Shown: positions 38,188-48,274, numbered from the stretch's first letter. The stretch: DNA of 64,000 nt from Aliidiomarina taiwanensis (GCF_003987015.1 NZ_PIPQ01000001.1:558001-622000); one strand, 5' to 3'. Translations and numbers: made by a program. The notes: generated by a model not told the origin, from the letters alone.

Positions 38188-39315
38188 ATGTATATTACTA
38201 GTGCATTTGATAGTGGAAACATCGAAGTTTTACGTTGTGATTCACCAGAAACCATTGAGCTGAACATTAAAAAAGACAACCAGTCAGACTTTTATCAGTG
38301 GTTTCATTTTAAATTGGTGACCAACGCGGAACAGCAGCACCATTTACTAACCATTAAAAACGCCGGTGGCTCTGCCTACCCGAAAGGTTGGGAAAACTAC
38401 CATGCTATGGCTTCATATGACCGTGTTGAATGGTTCCGTGTACCTACTGAGTTTGACGGTGAAAACCTAGTTATTAGCGTTACGCCAGAACAAGAGTCCA
38501 TGTTCTTTGCCTATTTCGTGCCTTATAGCTGGGACCGTCACCTCGACTTATTGCAGTGGGCGCAGCAGTCGGCGTGGGTTAGCCAAGTGCATTTAGGGGA
38601 AACCTTAGATGGCCGAGAAATGACCATGCTGATGGTAGGTGAGCCAGCAGAAGGTAAAAAGAACATTTGGATTACGGCGCGCCAACACCCAGGTGAGAGC
38701 ATGGCCGAATGGTTTGTGGAAGGCTTACTTGAACACTTGCTGAACGAAGACGAGCCTATCAGTCGTGAACTGCTGGAAAAGTCTGTGTTTTATGTTGTAC
38801 CGAACATGAACCCAGACGGCAGTGTGCGTGGCCATTTACGCACCAACGCAGCAGGTGTGAACCTGAACCGTGAGTGGGCGACTCCTTCCCTTGAGCAAAG
38901 CCCGGAAGTATTCCATGTGCTTAATAAAATGCAAGAAGTAGGCGTGGACTGCTTTTTAGACGTGCATGGCGACGAAGCGATTCCGTACAACTTTGTGGCC
39001 GGTTGCGAAGGCATTCCTTCCTACGACGAGCGCCATAAAAACTTAGAAGACGCATTCCGCACTGCTTACTTGCGAGCGACGCCAGAATTCCAAGTGACCC
39101 ATGGCTACGAAAAAGACGCACCAGGACAAGCGAACCTAACGGTTGCCTCAACCGCTGTGGGCGAGCGCTTTAAGTGCTTAGCTTTCACCATTGAAATGCC
39201 GTTTAAAGACAACGACGATATGCCAGCACCATTTACGGGCTGGAACGACGTCCGTTCAAGCCAACTTGGGCGTGACACCTTGTCGGCTATTCATGCGGTT
39301 GTCGACCAGCTGTAA
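38188..39315 (+). CDS. Cytosolic-type M14 zinc carboxypeptidase
   Basis: A 375-residue M14 peptidase of the group related to eukaryotic cytosolic carboxypeptidases. An N-terminal beta domain (about 1-120) precedes a catalytic domain with zinc ligands H167 and E170 in RQHPGESMAEW and H260 in DVHGDE, a substrate-binding block NPDGSVRGHLRTNAAGVNLNREW (about 208-230), and a catalytic Glu in FTIEMPF near 336. No signal peptide is visible, so it is cytosolic. Such enzymes remove C-terminal acidic or other residues; the target here is unknown. It starts just past the gap terminator. Confidence 0.9.
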   Translation: MYITSAFDSGNIEVLRCDSPETIELNIKKDNQSDFYQWFHFKLVTNAEQQHHLLTIKNAGGSAYPKGWENYHAMASYDRVEWFRVPTEFDGENLVISVTPEQESMFFAYFVPYSWDRHLDLLQWAQQSAWVSQVHLGETLDGREMTMLMVGEPAEGKKNIWITARQHPGESMAEWFVEGLLEHLLNEDEPISRELLEKSVFYVVPNMNPDGSVRGHLRTNAAGVNLNREWATPSLEQSPEVFHVLNKMQEVGVDCFLDVHGDEAIPYNFVAGCEGIPSYDERHKNLEDAFRTAYLRATPEFQVTHGYEKDAPGQANLTVASTAVGERFKCLAFTIEMPFKDNDDMPAPFTGWNDVRSSQLGRDTLSAIHAVVDQL

Positions 39316-39340
39316 ATAGCCAAGCGCTGAAAATATAAAG

Positions 39341-39370
39341 GCCATGCAAGAAATTGCGTGGCTTTTTTTT
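39341..39370 (+). terminator. Terminator after the M14 carboxypeptidase gene
   Basis: A 9-bp stem with one G-U pair (39341-39349 GCCATGCAA with 39354-39362 TTGCGTGGC) and a GAAA loop, followed by eight Ts. Confidence 0.85.
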
Positions 39371-39469
39371 GCCTAAGAAATTCGATAGGGGGTATCTATT
39401 AAGTTGCTTTGCTCAAACGCTTGGAGTGTTCTAAGCTGATGAAACATCGTTCATAAAAAGGTGAAAAGA

Positions 39470-40927
39470 ATGACCAAGAAAAAGAAACTCACCACAGCGG
39501 CAGGGTGCCCTGTTAGCCATAACCAAAACGTTATGACAGCAGGCCCGCGTGGGCCACAATTACTCCAAGACGTTTGGTTTTTAGAAAAACTAGCCCACTT
39601 TGACCGTGAAGTTATTCCAGAGCGGCGAATGCATGCAAAAGGCTCGGGCGCATATGGTGTGTTTACTGTTACCCACGACATAAGTAAATACACACGGGCT
39701 AAAATATTCTCTGAGGTAGGCAAGCAAACAGAACTGGTAGCTCGCTTTAGTACGGTTGCCGGTGAACGTGGTGCCGCTGACGCGGAGCGTGATATTCGCG
39801 GGTTTGCACTGAAGTTCTATACAGAGGAAGGCAACTGGGACCTCGTAGGCAATAACACTCCCGTATTTTTCCACCGAGACCCACTCAAGTTCCCAGACTT
39901 AAACCACGCGGTGAAGCGTGACCCGCGCACCCACATGCGCAGCGCGCATAATAATTGGGACTTCTGGACCTCACTGCCGGAAGCACTGCACCAAATTACC
40001 ATTGTCATGAGCGACCGCGGTATTCCTGCAACCTATCGCCATATGCATGGTTTCGGCAGTCATACCTTCAGCTTTATTAATGACAACAACGAACGTTTTT
40101 GGGTGAAGTTTCACTTTAGAACGCAGCAAGGCATTAAAAACCTGTCCGACGCTGAAGCAGAAGCATTAATAGGGAAAGACAGAGAAAGCCACCATAAAGA
40201 CTTATACGAAAGCATTGAAAACGGTGACTTCCCCAAGTGGACCCTGTTTGTGCAAGTGATGCCAGAAAAAGACGCGGAAAAAGTGCCTTATCATCCTTTC
40301 GACTTAACTAAAGTGTGGCCCCATAGCGACTACCCGCTGATCGAAGTCGGCGAATTCGAGCTAAATCGAAACGCAGAAAACTATTTTGCTGAAATTGAAC
40401 AAGCGGCATTTAACCCAGCGAACGTAGTACCCGGCATTGGTTTTTCGCCAGACCGTATGCTGCAAGGGCGCTTATTCTCTTATGGTGACGCACAGCGCTA
40501 CCGATTAGGTGTCAACCACCAGCATATTCCAGTGAATGCACCCCGTTGTCCAGTCCATAGCTACCACAGAGACGGCGCTATGCGTGTAGACGGCAACTTT
40601 GGTGCAACTTTAGGATACGAGCCCAACAGCTACCAAGAGTGGCAAGAGCAGCCGGACTATAGTGAACCGCCTTTAGCTATAAATGGGGCGGCCGACCATT
40701 GGGATTATCGAGAAGACGATGACGATTACTTTACCCAACCGGGCAACCTATTCCGACTTATGACGCAGGAAAAGCAGCAGCTGCTATTTGAAAACACGGC
40801 ACGCAATATGGGTGACATACCCGTTGAAATAAAGTATCGGCATATTCGCCATTGCTATAAAGCCGACCCAGCCTATGGTGAGGGTGTAGCGAAGGCTCTC
40901 GGCATTGATATGAAAGATGTTCCATAA
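39470..40927 (+). CDS. katA: Monofunctional haem catalase
   Basis: A 485-residue small-subunit catalase that disproportionates hydrogen peroxide. The N terminus [20 protein letters not shown] resembles clade III enzymes. The distal His lies in [14 protein letters not shown], the distal Asn in [12 protein letters not shown], and the proximal Tyr and its Arg partner in [14 protein letters not shown]. There is no signal peptide. I use ATG at 39470 (AGG 8 nt upstream); the in-frame GTG at 39461 is less likely. No clear OxyR site was identified. Confidence 0.94.
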   Translation: MTKKKKLTTAAGCPVSHNQNVMTAGPRGPQLLQDVWFLEKLAHFDREVIPERRMHAKGSGAYGVFTVTHDISKYTRAKIFSEVGKQTELVARFSTVAGERGAADAERDIRGFALKFYTEEGNWDLVGNNTPVFFHRDPLKFPDLNHAVKRDPRTHMRSAHNNWDFWTSLPEALHQITIVMSDRGIPATYRHMHGFGSHTFSFINDNNERFWVKFHFRTQQGIKNLSDAEAEALIGKDRESHHKDLYESIENGDFPKWTLFVQVMPEKDAEKVPYHPFDLTKVWPHSDYPLIEVGEFELNRNAENYFAEIEQAAFNPANVVPGIGFSPDRMLQGRLFSYGDAQRYRLGVNHQHIPVNAPRCPVHSYHRDGAMRVDGNFGATLGYEPNSYQEWQEQPDYSEPPLAINGAADHWDYREDDDDYFTQPGNLFRLMTQEKQQLLFENTARNMGDIPVEIKYRHIRHCYKADPAYGEGVAKALGIDMKDVP

Positions 40928-41013
40928 AGAAAGGTCTACGGCGGTGTTTTTCAACAGCACCGCCTTTTTGAAACTGGCATAATAACGCCATGTTGTAGCC
41001 AATTGAGACCACC

Positions 41014-42153
41014 ATGCCAGTCGACCTATCGAATTTACGCAACCAAATAGACGCTGTTGACCAACAGCTGGTTGCCTTGTTTGCTAAACGCTTGCAGCTT
41101 GTCACTGAAATAGGCGAAGTGAAAACCAAGCAAGGCGAGTCCATTTATGTTCCTGAACGAGAAGCCGCACTGATAGCCAAACGCCGTGCTGAAGCGGAGG
41201 CTTTGGGTGTGCCACCCGAGCTCATAGAAGACGTACTGCGCCGGGCCATGCGCGAGTCCTACAATAGTGAAAAAAATGCCGGCTTTAAAAATATGATGCC
41301 TAACTTAGGCCCTGTGGTCTTGGTGGGTGGTGCAGGGCGCCTTGGACGGTTATTTCATCATTTATTTCAATTGTCTGGGTATCAGGTGAAGGTACTGGAC
41401 AAAGAAGACTGGCACCAAGCAGAGGAGCTGCTCGCAGACGCCGGCCTTGTGGTGATTACTGTGCCCATTCAACAGACGGTGCAAGTTATTCAGCAATTAC
41501 CCCCCTTACCCGAGCAGTGCTTGCTGGTAGACTTAACCAGTATAAAAGAAGCGCCGCTACACGCCATGTTGGCGGCCCATTCAGGCCCTGTACTTGGCTT
41601 ACACCCTATGTTTGGGCCCGACGTGGCTAGCCTGGCAAAGCAAGTCATTGTGTATTCTGAAGGGCGCCAGTTAAATGCCTTCCATGGGCTGATCAAGCAA
41701 ATGCACACCTGGGGCGCACGACTGCAACCTGTGAGCGCATCCGCTCACGACGAGTCGATGCGGTTTATTCAAGCATTACGTCACTTTACAAGTTTTGCAT
41801 TTGGAGCACACCTATGTGCTGAGCAAGCGGACGTAGCGCAGTTGCTGAGTGTAAGTTCACCCATTTACCGACTAGAGTTGGCCATGGTGGGTAGGCTCTT
41901 TGCGCAAAACCCGAACCTGTATGCAGACATTATTCTGTCTTCACCCGACAACTTGGCCATGATCAGGCGCTACCATGAACGGTTTGGTGCTTTGCTCACG
42001 TCACTGGAGCAGGGCGACCGTGCCGCATTTATTGAAACCTTTGAACAAGTGAGCGACTTCTTTGGTGACTATGCAGACACCTTCCTAAAGGAAAGCAGAA
42101 ACCTGTTAGCGCAGGCGAACGACCATCGGCATATCAGTCATTACGCTGACTAA
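41014..42153 (+). CDS. tyrA: Bifunctional chorismate mutase/prephenate dehydrogenase (TyrA)
   Basis: A 379-residue enzyme that converts chorismate to prephenate, then to 4-hydroxyphenylpyruvate, toward tyrosine. An N-terminal AroQ-type mutase domain (about 1-90, [30 protein letters not shown] and YVPEREAAL) is fused to an NAD-dependent dehydrogenase ([44 protein letters not shown]). It aligns with E. coli TyrA over the whole length. The aroF that accompanies it in E. coli is absent. A bidirectional terminator follows. Confidence 0.97.
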   Translation: MPVDLSNLRNQIDAVDQQLVALFAKRLQLVTEIGEVKTKQGESIYVPEREAALIAKRRAEAEALGVPPELIEDVLRRAMRESYNSEKNAGFKNMMPNLGPVVLVGGAGRLGRLFHHLFQLSGYQVKVLDKEDWHQAEELLADAGLVVITVPIQQTVQVIQQLPPLPEQCLLVDLTSIKEAPLHAMLAAHSGPVLGLHPMFGPDVASLAKQVIVYSEGRQLNAFHGLIKQMHTWGARLQPVSASAHDESMRFIQALRHFTSFAFGAHLCAEQADVAQLLSVSSPIYRLELAMVGRLFAQNPNLYADIILSSPDNLAMIRRYHERFGALLTSLEQGDRAAFIETFEQVSDFFGDYADTFLKESRNLLAQANDHRHISHYAD

Positions 42154-42157
42154 AACA

Positions 42158-42200
42158 AAAAAAGCTCCGTAGCTGAAAACAGCCTACGGAGCTTTTTATA
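42158..42200. terminator. Bidirectional terminator between tyrA and the alanine symporter
   Basis: A perfect 12-bp stem (42161-42172 AAAGCTCCGTAG with 42184-42195) flanked by A and T runs serves two convergent genes. Confidence 0.88.
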
Positions 42201-42216
42201 TGCCGCTTTAAACTAT

Positions 42217-43752
42217 TTATTCTTTCGCGTTTTTAGCGTCTTCAGCCAGCTGCTTAGCTAACCGCTTCTCCCAGAAGGGAGCATTTTTAATGCCTAACTT
42301 AACGGGGTCAAAACGTACAGGTCCACCCGCTTTTTTCTGATCTTCATAGTCGCGAAGACACATAATAGCGGGCTTCGCCACAAAGAAAATGGCGATAATA
42401 CCCAGGATGTTTATCCAGGCCATCAAACCCACACCTATGTCACCCATGTCCCAAATGTAGCCTGCTTGGTTCACCGTACCGTAGGCCACCATAGCCATAA
42501 TCACCAGCTTCACATAAAACAAAATGGTGTACTTTTTGTTGAGGAAGCGGGTGAGGTATGCCACGTTGGTTTCGGCAATGTAGTAGTAAGCCAAAATGGT
42601 GGTGAAGGCGAAGAAGAACAGAGCCAAACCAACGAAGACCTGACCCATGTGACCAAACACGCTCGACAGAGCCAACTGAGTAAAGGCCGACGAAGCCACT
42701 TCCGTGCTTGGCGGTACGTTTTGTACAATCATTACACCTGTATTGGCCAGCATGTCGAAGTCTTCGGTTTGTACGTTGTATTGTTGGGTAATAAGAATCA
42801 TCAGGGCCGTTGCAGTACAAACAAACAAAGTATCTATGTAAACAGAGAAAGCTTGCACTAGACCTTGCTGAGCCGGGTGGTTCACTTCCGCTGCAGAAGA
42901 AGCATGGGGGCCGGTACCTTGACCTGCTTCGTTTGAGTAAATACCCCGTTTTACACCCCAGCCGATAGCGGCACCAAAGCCAGCCTTCGCCGTGAAGGCG
43001 TCGCTGACAATGAGTGACAACACGCCCGGAACCTTATCGAGGTTAAGGAACACAATGAGCATGGCCATAATAATGTATGCAAGGGCCATGAAAGGCACAA
43101 CTATTTGCGTGAAGTTGGCGATACGTTTAATACCACCGAAAATAATAAAGCCCAGTACCACTAAAATAACGGCAAGTGAAATAAGTTTGTGCATGCCCAC
43201 GTCGCCAAAGGCTGTGGCTACAAGGTCACCTTCACCAAAGACTTGGGTTACTGCGTTGCCAACCACGTTGGCTTGCACGCCAGGCAAGAAAATACCACAA
43301 GCTAAAACGGCAGACAGAGCGAATAAAATACCCAGCCACTTTTGCCCGAGGGCTTTTTCAAAATAATAGGCTGGGCCACCACGGTATTGGCCGTTCTGCT
43401 CTTCTTTGTAAACCTGACCTAAGGTGGACTCGGCAAAGGCAGTACTTGCACCAAGAAATGCCACCACCCACATCCAAAACACGGCACCTGGGCCACCAAA
43501 GCCTATAGCGGCCGCAACACCGGCAATGTTACCAGCGCCCACACGGCCCGATAAGGTCACAGAAAGTGCTTGAAAGGAAGAAATGCCTTTTTTGGAGGGA
43601 TTGGGCCGGAACAGGAGCCGAACCATTTCGCGAAAATGTCGCAATTGAGCAAAGCGGGTAAGAATAGAGTAGAACAAGCCTGCAGCAAGACATAAAAAGA
43701 CAAGTGCAGGGCTCCAGATAATATTGTTAACTGTATTAACCAGGCCTTCCAT
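42217..43752 (-). CDS. Sodium:alanine symporter family protein
   Basis: A 511-residue transporter of the AGCS (DagA/AlsT) family with about eleven membrane helices. Family signatures include GRVGAGNIAGVAAAIGFGGPGAVFWMW, FPLGVQAN-type text (IFLPGVQANVVGNAV), and GVKRGIYSNEAGQGTGPHAS. It likely imports alanine or glycine with Na+, which suits the alanine dehydrogenase elsewhere in the window. The C-terminal tail is charged. The 237 bp before the next gene contain a GCAC/GTGC inverted repeat near 43873-43888 but no other gene. Confidence 0.93.
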   Translation of the reverse strand: MEGLVNTVNNIIWSPALVFLCLAAGLFYSILTRFAQLRHFREMVRLLFRPNPSKKGISSFQALSVTLSGRVGAGNIAGVAAAIGFGGPGAVFWMWVVAFLGASTAFAESTLGQVYKEEQNGQYRGGPAYYFEKALGQKWLGILFALSAVLACGIFLPGVQANVVGNAVTQVFGEGDLVATAFGDVGMHKLISLAVILVVLGFIIFGGIKRIANFTQIVVPFMALAYIIMAMLIVFLNLDKVPGVLSLIVSDAFTAKAGFGAAIGWGVKRGIYSNEAGQGTGPHASSAAEVNHPAQQGLVQAFSVYIDTLFVCTATALMILITQQYNVQTEDFDMLANTGVMIVQNVPPSTEVASSAFTQLALSSVFGHMGQVFVGLALFFFAFTTILAYYYIAETNVAYLTRFLNKKYTILFYVKLVIMAMVAYGTVNQAGYIWDMGDIGVGLMAWINILGIIAIFFVAKPAIMCLRDYEDQKKAGGPVRFDPVKLGIKNAPFWEKRLAKQLAEDAKNAKE

Positions 43753-43989
43753 AGGGTTCCCCTTGGTTGTTGCTGTATTGTTATTATTAAGAATGCCACT
43801 TTGCCATAAGTCACATGAAACCGCTAGAATTCATGCTCTCAATCGTAGGCTCTTAGCGTTAATTGACATGGACGCACTAATTTGTGCGGTAAGTAGCGCA
43901 TTGACATGCTAAGAAGGGGTGAACAATGCCCAGTGTACTGGTATTATCGGCCTATTAACTTGTAAAGTAGACTCTGAACAGGACGATAC

Positions 43990-44355
43990 ATGGCGATTAT
44001 TAGTTGCCCAAGCTGTAACAAGCGGGTGTCAGACAAAGCAGCGGCCTGCGAGCATTGCGGCTTTTTAATCAGCGGCCAAGATGCAGCAAGCATGGCGCAC
44101 AGTGCACAAGCATTAAAAAGCAAACGGCTCAACAAGCTCATTGGCAGCCAAATGAAGTCTATGCTGTTGTTTGTGGTGGGCATTGCCGTTGCTTTTTATG
44201 AATGGTCCGATGAAAGCTTTATGGCCAGCGTGTTTGAAAAAACCTTTATGACCCCGGTGCTTTTAAAGTACATTGGGTTTATGCTGATGGGTGTAGGCCT
44301 TGGCTGGTATGTTATTACCCGTAGCCGTATTTTTAATTTGAAGAGAAAAGCATAA
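43990..44355 (+). CDS. Zinc-ribbon membrane protein of unknown function
   Basis: A 121-residue protein with an N-terminal zinc ribbon (CPSC at about 6-9 and CEHC at about 20-23) and two membrane helices (about 58-72 and 95-110). The basic stretch between them is cytoplasmic by the positive-inside rule. No enzyme motif is seen. Zinc-ribbon proteins of this kind are common and mostly uncharacterised. It is 4 bp before yeaC and probably starts an operon with yeaC, msrC, the 97-residue gene, proQ and perhaps prc. Confidence 0.75.
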   Translation: MAIISCPSCNKRVSDKAAACEHCGFLISGQDAASMAHSAQALKSKRLNKLIGSQMKSMLLFVVGIAVAFYEWSDESFMASVFEKTFMTPVLLKYIGFMLMGVGLGWYVITRSRIFNLKRKA

Positions 44356-44359
44356 GTTT

Positions 44360-44677
44360 ATGCAATACGACGATGTACTGCGGGCCATGACCCCAGAAAT
44401 TTATGAACGTATGCTCTCGGCTGTGGAAACAGGGCGCTGGCCTGACGGACAGCCTTTAACCGACGAGCAAAAAGAAAATGCCATGCAGCTTGTTATGGTG
44501 TACCAAGCAAAACGTTTAAACCAAACAGATCACTTCTCGGTGAACAACCAGGGTGAACTTGTCATGAAATCCAAGCGCGATATGCGAGATGAACTGCGAG
44601 CGAAAGCGACTTCTTCGAAGAACGATATTGCCCGCTTTCAATTGAATAAATCCAACCATGAAGACCAGGAGCAGTAA
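44360..44677 (+). CDS. yeaC: YeaC family protein (DUF1315)
   Basis: A 105-residue protein that matches E. coli YeaC in DDVLRAMTPEIYERM, AVETGRWPDGQPLT and EQKENAMQLVM. Function is not established. The C-terminal part is charged and longer than in E. coli. It has no strong ribosome-binding site and may depend on translational coupling with the gene before it. Confidence 0.88.
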   Translation: MQYDDVLRAMTPEIYERMLSAVETGRWPDGQPLTDEQKENAMQLVMVYQAKRLNQTDHFSVNNQGELVMKSKRDMRDELRAKATSSKNDIARFQLNKSNHEDQEQ

Positions 44678-44682
44678 CCCAC

Positions 44683-45180
44683 GTGTTTGAAGTTAAAACA
44701 TCCTCTACGGGTACCCTTGAACAATATCAGTCCTTGGCCGACCAACTGACTGCGCTTACTGCAGGCGAGCCAGACCTTATCGCAAACCTTGCCAATATTA
44801 GTGCTGTACTTTATGAACACATAGAAAACCTGAACTGGCTGGGCTTTTACATTATGAAGCAAGGCGAGTTAGTGCTCGGCCCGTTTCAAGGAAAGGTCGC
44901 TTGTGTTCGTATACCTGTGGGTAAAGGGGTCTGTGGTACAGCTGTGGCCACGGGCGAAGTGCAGCGGGTAGCTGACGTGAATTCGTTTGAAGGGCATATT
45001 GCCTGTGACTCTGCAAGCCAGTCCGAATTAGTGTTACCGATTAAGCACCAAGGAAAGGTGGTTGCTGTGCTTGATATTGACAGTCCAGTAACAGAGCGCT
45101 TTAGTGCTGAAGATCAGGCCGGTTTTGAACTATTATTACCTTTATTGGAAAGTTTAAGCTGGACCCACAATGACATTTGA
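44683..45180 (+). CDS. msrC: Free methionine-(R)-sulfoxide reductase MsrC (GAF domain)
   Basis: A 165-residue single GAF domain enzyme that reduces free methionine R-sulfoxide. The three cysteines needed for the reaction are present (VACVRIP, KGVCGTA and HIACDSAS), matching Cys84, Cys94 and Cys118 of E. coli MsrC by context. Length equals E. coli. The start is GTG at 44683 with AGGAG about 11 nt upstream. The 3' end overlaps the next gene by 11 bp. Confidence 0.95.
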   Translation: MFEVKTSSTGTLEQYQSLADQLTALTAGEPDLIANLANISAVLYEHIENLNWLGFYIMKQGELVLGPFQGKVACVRIPVGKGVCGTAVATGEVQRVADVNSFEGHIACDSASQSELVLPIKHQGKVVAVLDIDSPVTERFSAEDQAGFELLLPLLESLSWTHNDI

Positions 45181-45463
45181 ATTTGATGTACGCCCCTACT
45201 TGGTAACGGCTTCTGATATGGAAGCCTTCGAAGAAGAGGCAGAATATGCCGCAGATCAACTAAACGCTATGTTTTTTAGTGCTGTTGATGAAATGGCGCA
45301 AAGCACGTTCTGGAACCTAGACCGTGCCGAGCAATTTATAGAAGAAATTTCACAAAAATGGTTACAAGAGCCTGCGCTCCTGGAAGCCGAAACCGATGAG
45401 TTGGACGACTACGTCCGCCAATTGATACGTCGCATAGAGCAGGAGCAAGACGGTGACGAATAA
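45170..45463 (+). CDS. Acidic 97-residue protein of unknown function
   Basis: I do not recognise this protein. It is strongly acidic and mostly helical (EEEAEYAADQLNAMFFSAVDEMAQ; DELDDYVRQLIRRIEQEQDGDE), with no membrane helix, signal peptide or cysteine. It overlaps msrC by 11 bp at its start and proQ by 11 bp at its end, so translation of all three is probably coupled. A regulator or partner of the RNA chaperone ProQ is a guess from position only. Real coding is supported by the tight packing and by codon use like its neighbours. Confidence 0.7.
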   Translation: MTFEFDVRPYLVTASDMEAFEEEAEYAADQLNAMFFSAVDEMAQSTFWNLDRAEQFIEEISQKWLQEPALLEAETDELDDYVRQLIRRIEQEQDGDE

Positions 45464-46172
45464 CCAACAAGTAAACCCAGAAACACAAGCAACAGAAACA
45501 ACCTCTGAAGTGGCACCTGCTGCAGAAGAAACAAAGCGTCTACCGAATAGTAAGGCCGTTATTGCGTATCTTGCGGAATTATTCCCAGCGTGTTTTACCA
45601 CTTCTGGCGACGCACTACCGCTGAAAATAGGCATTTTTGAAGACTTAGCAAAGCGTCTTGAAAACGACGAAAAAGTGAGTAAGACCCGCTTACGCACAGC
45701 GCTTCGTCAATACACTAACTCTTGGCGGTATCTTCGTTCGGTCAAGGCCGGTGCTGTGCGCGTTGACCTAGACGGTGCGGAAGCAGGGGTGATTGAAGCT
45801 GAACATGAAGCTCATGCACAGGAAACATTGGCTGCCTCACAAGCCAAAGTGCAGGAAGCAAAAAAAGCTCAGCGTGAAGCCAACAAGAAAGAAGCAGAAG
45901 CGAAGCAGCCTCGCCGCACACCTAAGCGTGCAGTGCGCAAAGGAACAAAACCCGTGCGCACGAAAAAGGCTGAACCAAAGCCGAAAGCCGAGGTCGCATT
46001 AAAAGAAACCGTGGACGCTACAGCACTAACAGTGGGCCAACGGGTTGCCTTAAAACTAGGTAATAACCCAATGGAAGCGACAGTCACAACCATTGACAAA
46101 TCAGAGGCACAAGTGCAGCTTGATACAGGCATGACCATTAAAGTGTCGATTGCTGAACTGCATCAGGTGTAA
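45453..46172 (+). CDS. proQ: RNA chaperone ProQ
   Basis: A 239-residue RNA-binding protein that binds structured small RNAs and 3' ends of mRNAs. The FinO/ProQ domain covers about residues 29-120 (RLPNSKAVIAYLAELFPACF, LKIGIFEDLAKR, KTRLRTALRQYTNSWRYLRS). A long basic, Lys/Glu/Ala-rich linker follows (about 121-185), then the C-terminal Tudor-like domain (VGQRVALKLGNNPMEATVTTI). The start is GTG with AGGAG upstream and overlaps the preceding gene. It is followed 11 bp later by prc, as in E. coli. Confidence 0.96.
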   Translation: MTNNQQVNPETQATETTSEVAPAAEETKRLPNSKAVIAYLAELFPACFTTSGDALPLKIGIFEDLAKRLENDEKVSKTRLRTALRQYTNSWRYLRSVKAGAVRVDLDGAEAGVIEAEHEAHAQETLAASQAKVQEAKKAQREANKKEAEAKQPRRTPKRAVRKGTKPVRTKKAEPKPKAEVALKETVDATALTVGQRVALKLGNNPMEATVTTIDKSEAQVQLDTGMTIKVSIAELHQV

Positions 46173-46183
46173 CAGGAGCATTA

Positions 46184-48232
46184 ATGTTTAAATTCGGGTC
46201 TAAGCTAGCCACTGCATTTTTACTGCTAATTTTATCCAGTGGGTATGTTGTAAGTAGCCATGCTATCGAGCCGCTACATACATTAAATGACATACCTGAG
46301 CTGAGTGCTGAGTCGCAGCAAATGACAGCGACCAAGCGGATTGCTGCTTATTTCACGCGCTATCACTACAGCCGAGCAGACTTAAATGCAGAGCTAGGTC
46401 AGCAGGTGTTTGACCGCTATATCGAGCAACTCGACTATAACCGGATGTTTTTGTTACAGGCGGATATAGACAATTTCAGCAAACACCGTGACAGCTTTCA
46501 TAAACTTTTTGAAAGCGGCGAGCTTGCTGTGCCATTCCACATGTATCAATTGCATTTACAACGCCGCTATGAACGCTATCAGTATGCGCTGACCTTGTTA
46601 GACACCGAATTTACCTTCGAACAAGAAGGCGAACGTTTTTATTACGACCGATCAGAAAGTGACTGGGCAAGCTCTGTGGAAGAGCTCAACAGCATTTGGG
46701 AGCAACGGGTGCGAAATGACGCCCTGAACCTGGCTTTGGCCGGTCGCAATGAAGAAGAGATAAAAGAAAACCTGGAGCGCCGTTACCAAACAGCCATTCA
46801 GCGTTTAACCCAGTCTCAAAGTGAAGACGCCTTCCAGTCGCTTATGAATGCCTTTGGTCGCAGTGTCGACGCCCATACCAGCTACTTGTCACCTCGAAAT
46901 GCCGAGCGTTTCCGCCAGAATATGAACCTGTCCCTTGAAGGGATAGGCGCAGTATTACAAGCGGAGTATGACTACACAGTGATCAGCAGCCTGGTGCCAG
47001 GTGGCCCTGCGGCTAAGTCTGGCAAGCTAGCACCGAACGACCGCATTATTGCTGTAGCCCAAGGTGACCAAGAGTTTGTCGACATAATCGGCTGGCGTTT
47101 AGACGACGTGGTCGAGTTAATTACGGGGCCGAAGGGCAGTGTGGTGCGTTTGCAGGTATTGCCTGAAAGCCAAGGCACGGCGGGTACGCCTAAAGTTGTT
47201 GAAATAACCCGCGAGAAAATTCGCCTAGAAGACCGTGAAGCCAAATTAGAGCTAAAACAGTTAGACGATATAACCCTGGGCGTTATTGAAATACCTAACT
47301 TCTACAATAATTTAAGCGGCGATGTGCGTGAGTTACTGCAACAGCTTGATAACGCTGAAGCGTTGGTTATTGATTTACGCGGTAACGGGGGTGGTTCGTT
47401 AGAAGAAGCCATTAATCTCAGCGGTTTATTTATTCCTGAAGGGCCCGTTGTGCAAGTACGCGACAGCAGTGGCCGTGTCAGCGTTAGCGAAGACAGAGAC
47501 CCGAACTTGGTGTATGACAAGCCTTTAGTGGTTTTGGTGGACCGCTTTAGTGCCTCTGCCTCTGAAATATTTGCAGCCGCCATGCAAGACTATGGGCGTG
47601 CACTTATTGTTGGTGAACATACCTTTGGTAAGGGAACTGTACAGCAACACAGAGGACTACAACGTCGTTTTGACTTCTATTCGTCGCCCATGGGCAGCGT
47701 GCAGTACACCATTGCCAAGTTTTACCGTATTAATGGGGGCAGCACGCAGCATAAAGGGGTGGTACCGGACATTTCGTTGCCCACAGCCATAAACCCTGAC
47801 GACTTTGGTGAAAGCAAAGCAGAAAATGCCTTGCCCTGGGACCAAATAGATCCGCTGAAATACCGTTTGCTTGGTAAGGTGTCTACAGAGCTGTTAGAAA
47901 CCCTGACCCAAGAGCACAAAGCGCGTATTGCAAAGGACCCAGAGTTTGCCTATGTGTATGAAGATATTGCTCGTTACCAAGCGCTGCAAGAGCGTGACTA
48001 CGTAAGCTTGGTTCGAAGCGAACGCGAAGCTGAAAGTGAAGCGAATAAAGCTCGCCGTTTACAGCGTGCCAATGAACGTATGCAGCGGGCAGGCTTAGAG
48101 CCTGTAGAAAGCTGGGACGACGTGCCGGAAGAATATCAAAATGCCGACCCGTATTTAGACGAAACCCTCTTGATAACCCGTGACTACCTAAGCATGATAA
48201 ACAACAACGCCCTGGCGCACTCTACCCTGTAG
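46184..48232 (+). CDS. prc: Tail-specific periplasmic protease Prc (Tsp)
   Basis: A 682-residue periplasmic protease that, in E. coli, processes penicillin-binding protein 3 and degrades tagged proteins and the murein hydrolase MepS. It has a signal peptide (about 1-27, ending SSHA), an N-terminal helical region, a PDZ domain (about 240-320, GIGAVLQAEYDYTVISSLVPGGPAAKSG), and an S41 catalytic core with the Ser in DRFSASASEIFAAAMQDYG and the Lys in FGKGTVQ. The C-terminal region is helical. The E. coli regulator NlpI is not in the window. Confidence 0.96.
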   Translation: MFKFGSKLATAFLLLILSSGYVVSSHAIEPLHTLNDIPELSAESQQMTATKRIAAYFTRYHYSRADLNAELGQQVFDRYIEQLDYNRMFLLQADIDNFSKHRDSFHKLFESGELAVPFHMYQLHLQRRYERYQYALTLLDTEFTFEQEGERFYYDRSESDWASSVEELNSIWEQRVRNDALNLALAGRNEEEIKENLERRYQTAIQRLTQSQSEDAFQSLMNAFGRSVDAHTSYLSPRNAERFRQNMNLSLEGIGAVLQAEYDYTVISSLVPGGPAAKSGKLAPNDRIIAVAQGDQEFVDIIGWRLDDVVELITGPKGSVVRLQVLPESQGTAGTPKVVEITREKIRLEDREAKLELKQLDDITLGVIEIPNFYNNLSGDVRELLQQLDNAEALVIDLRGNGGGSLEEAINLSGLFIPEGPVVQVRDSSGRVSVSEDRDPNLVYDKPLVVLVDRFSASASEIFAAAMQDYGRALIVGEHTFGKGTVQQHRGLQRRFDFYSSPMGSVQYTIAKFYRINGGSTQHKGVVPDISLPTAINPDDFGESKAENALPWDQIDPLKYRLLGKVSTELLETLTQEHKARIAKDPEFAYVYEDIARYQALQERDYVSLVRSEREAESEANKARRLQRANERMQRAGLEPVESWDDVPEEYQNADPYLDETLLITRDYLSMINNNALAHSTL

Positions 48233-48274
48233 AGTGCAGCCATTTGCTTAATCAAAACTATAATAAGAAATAAT

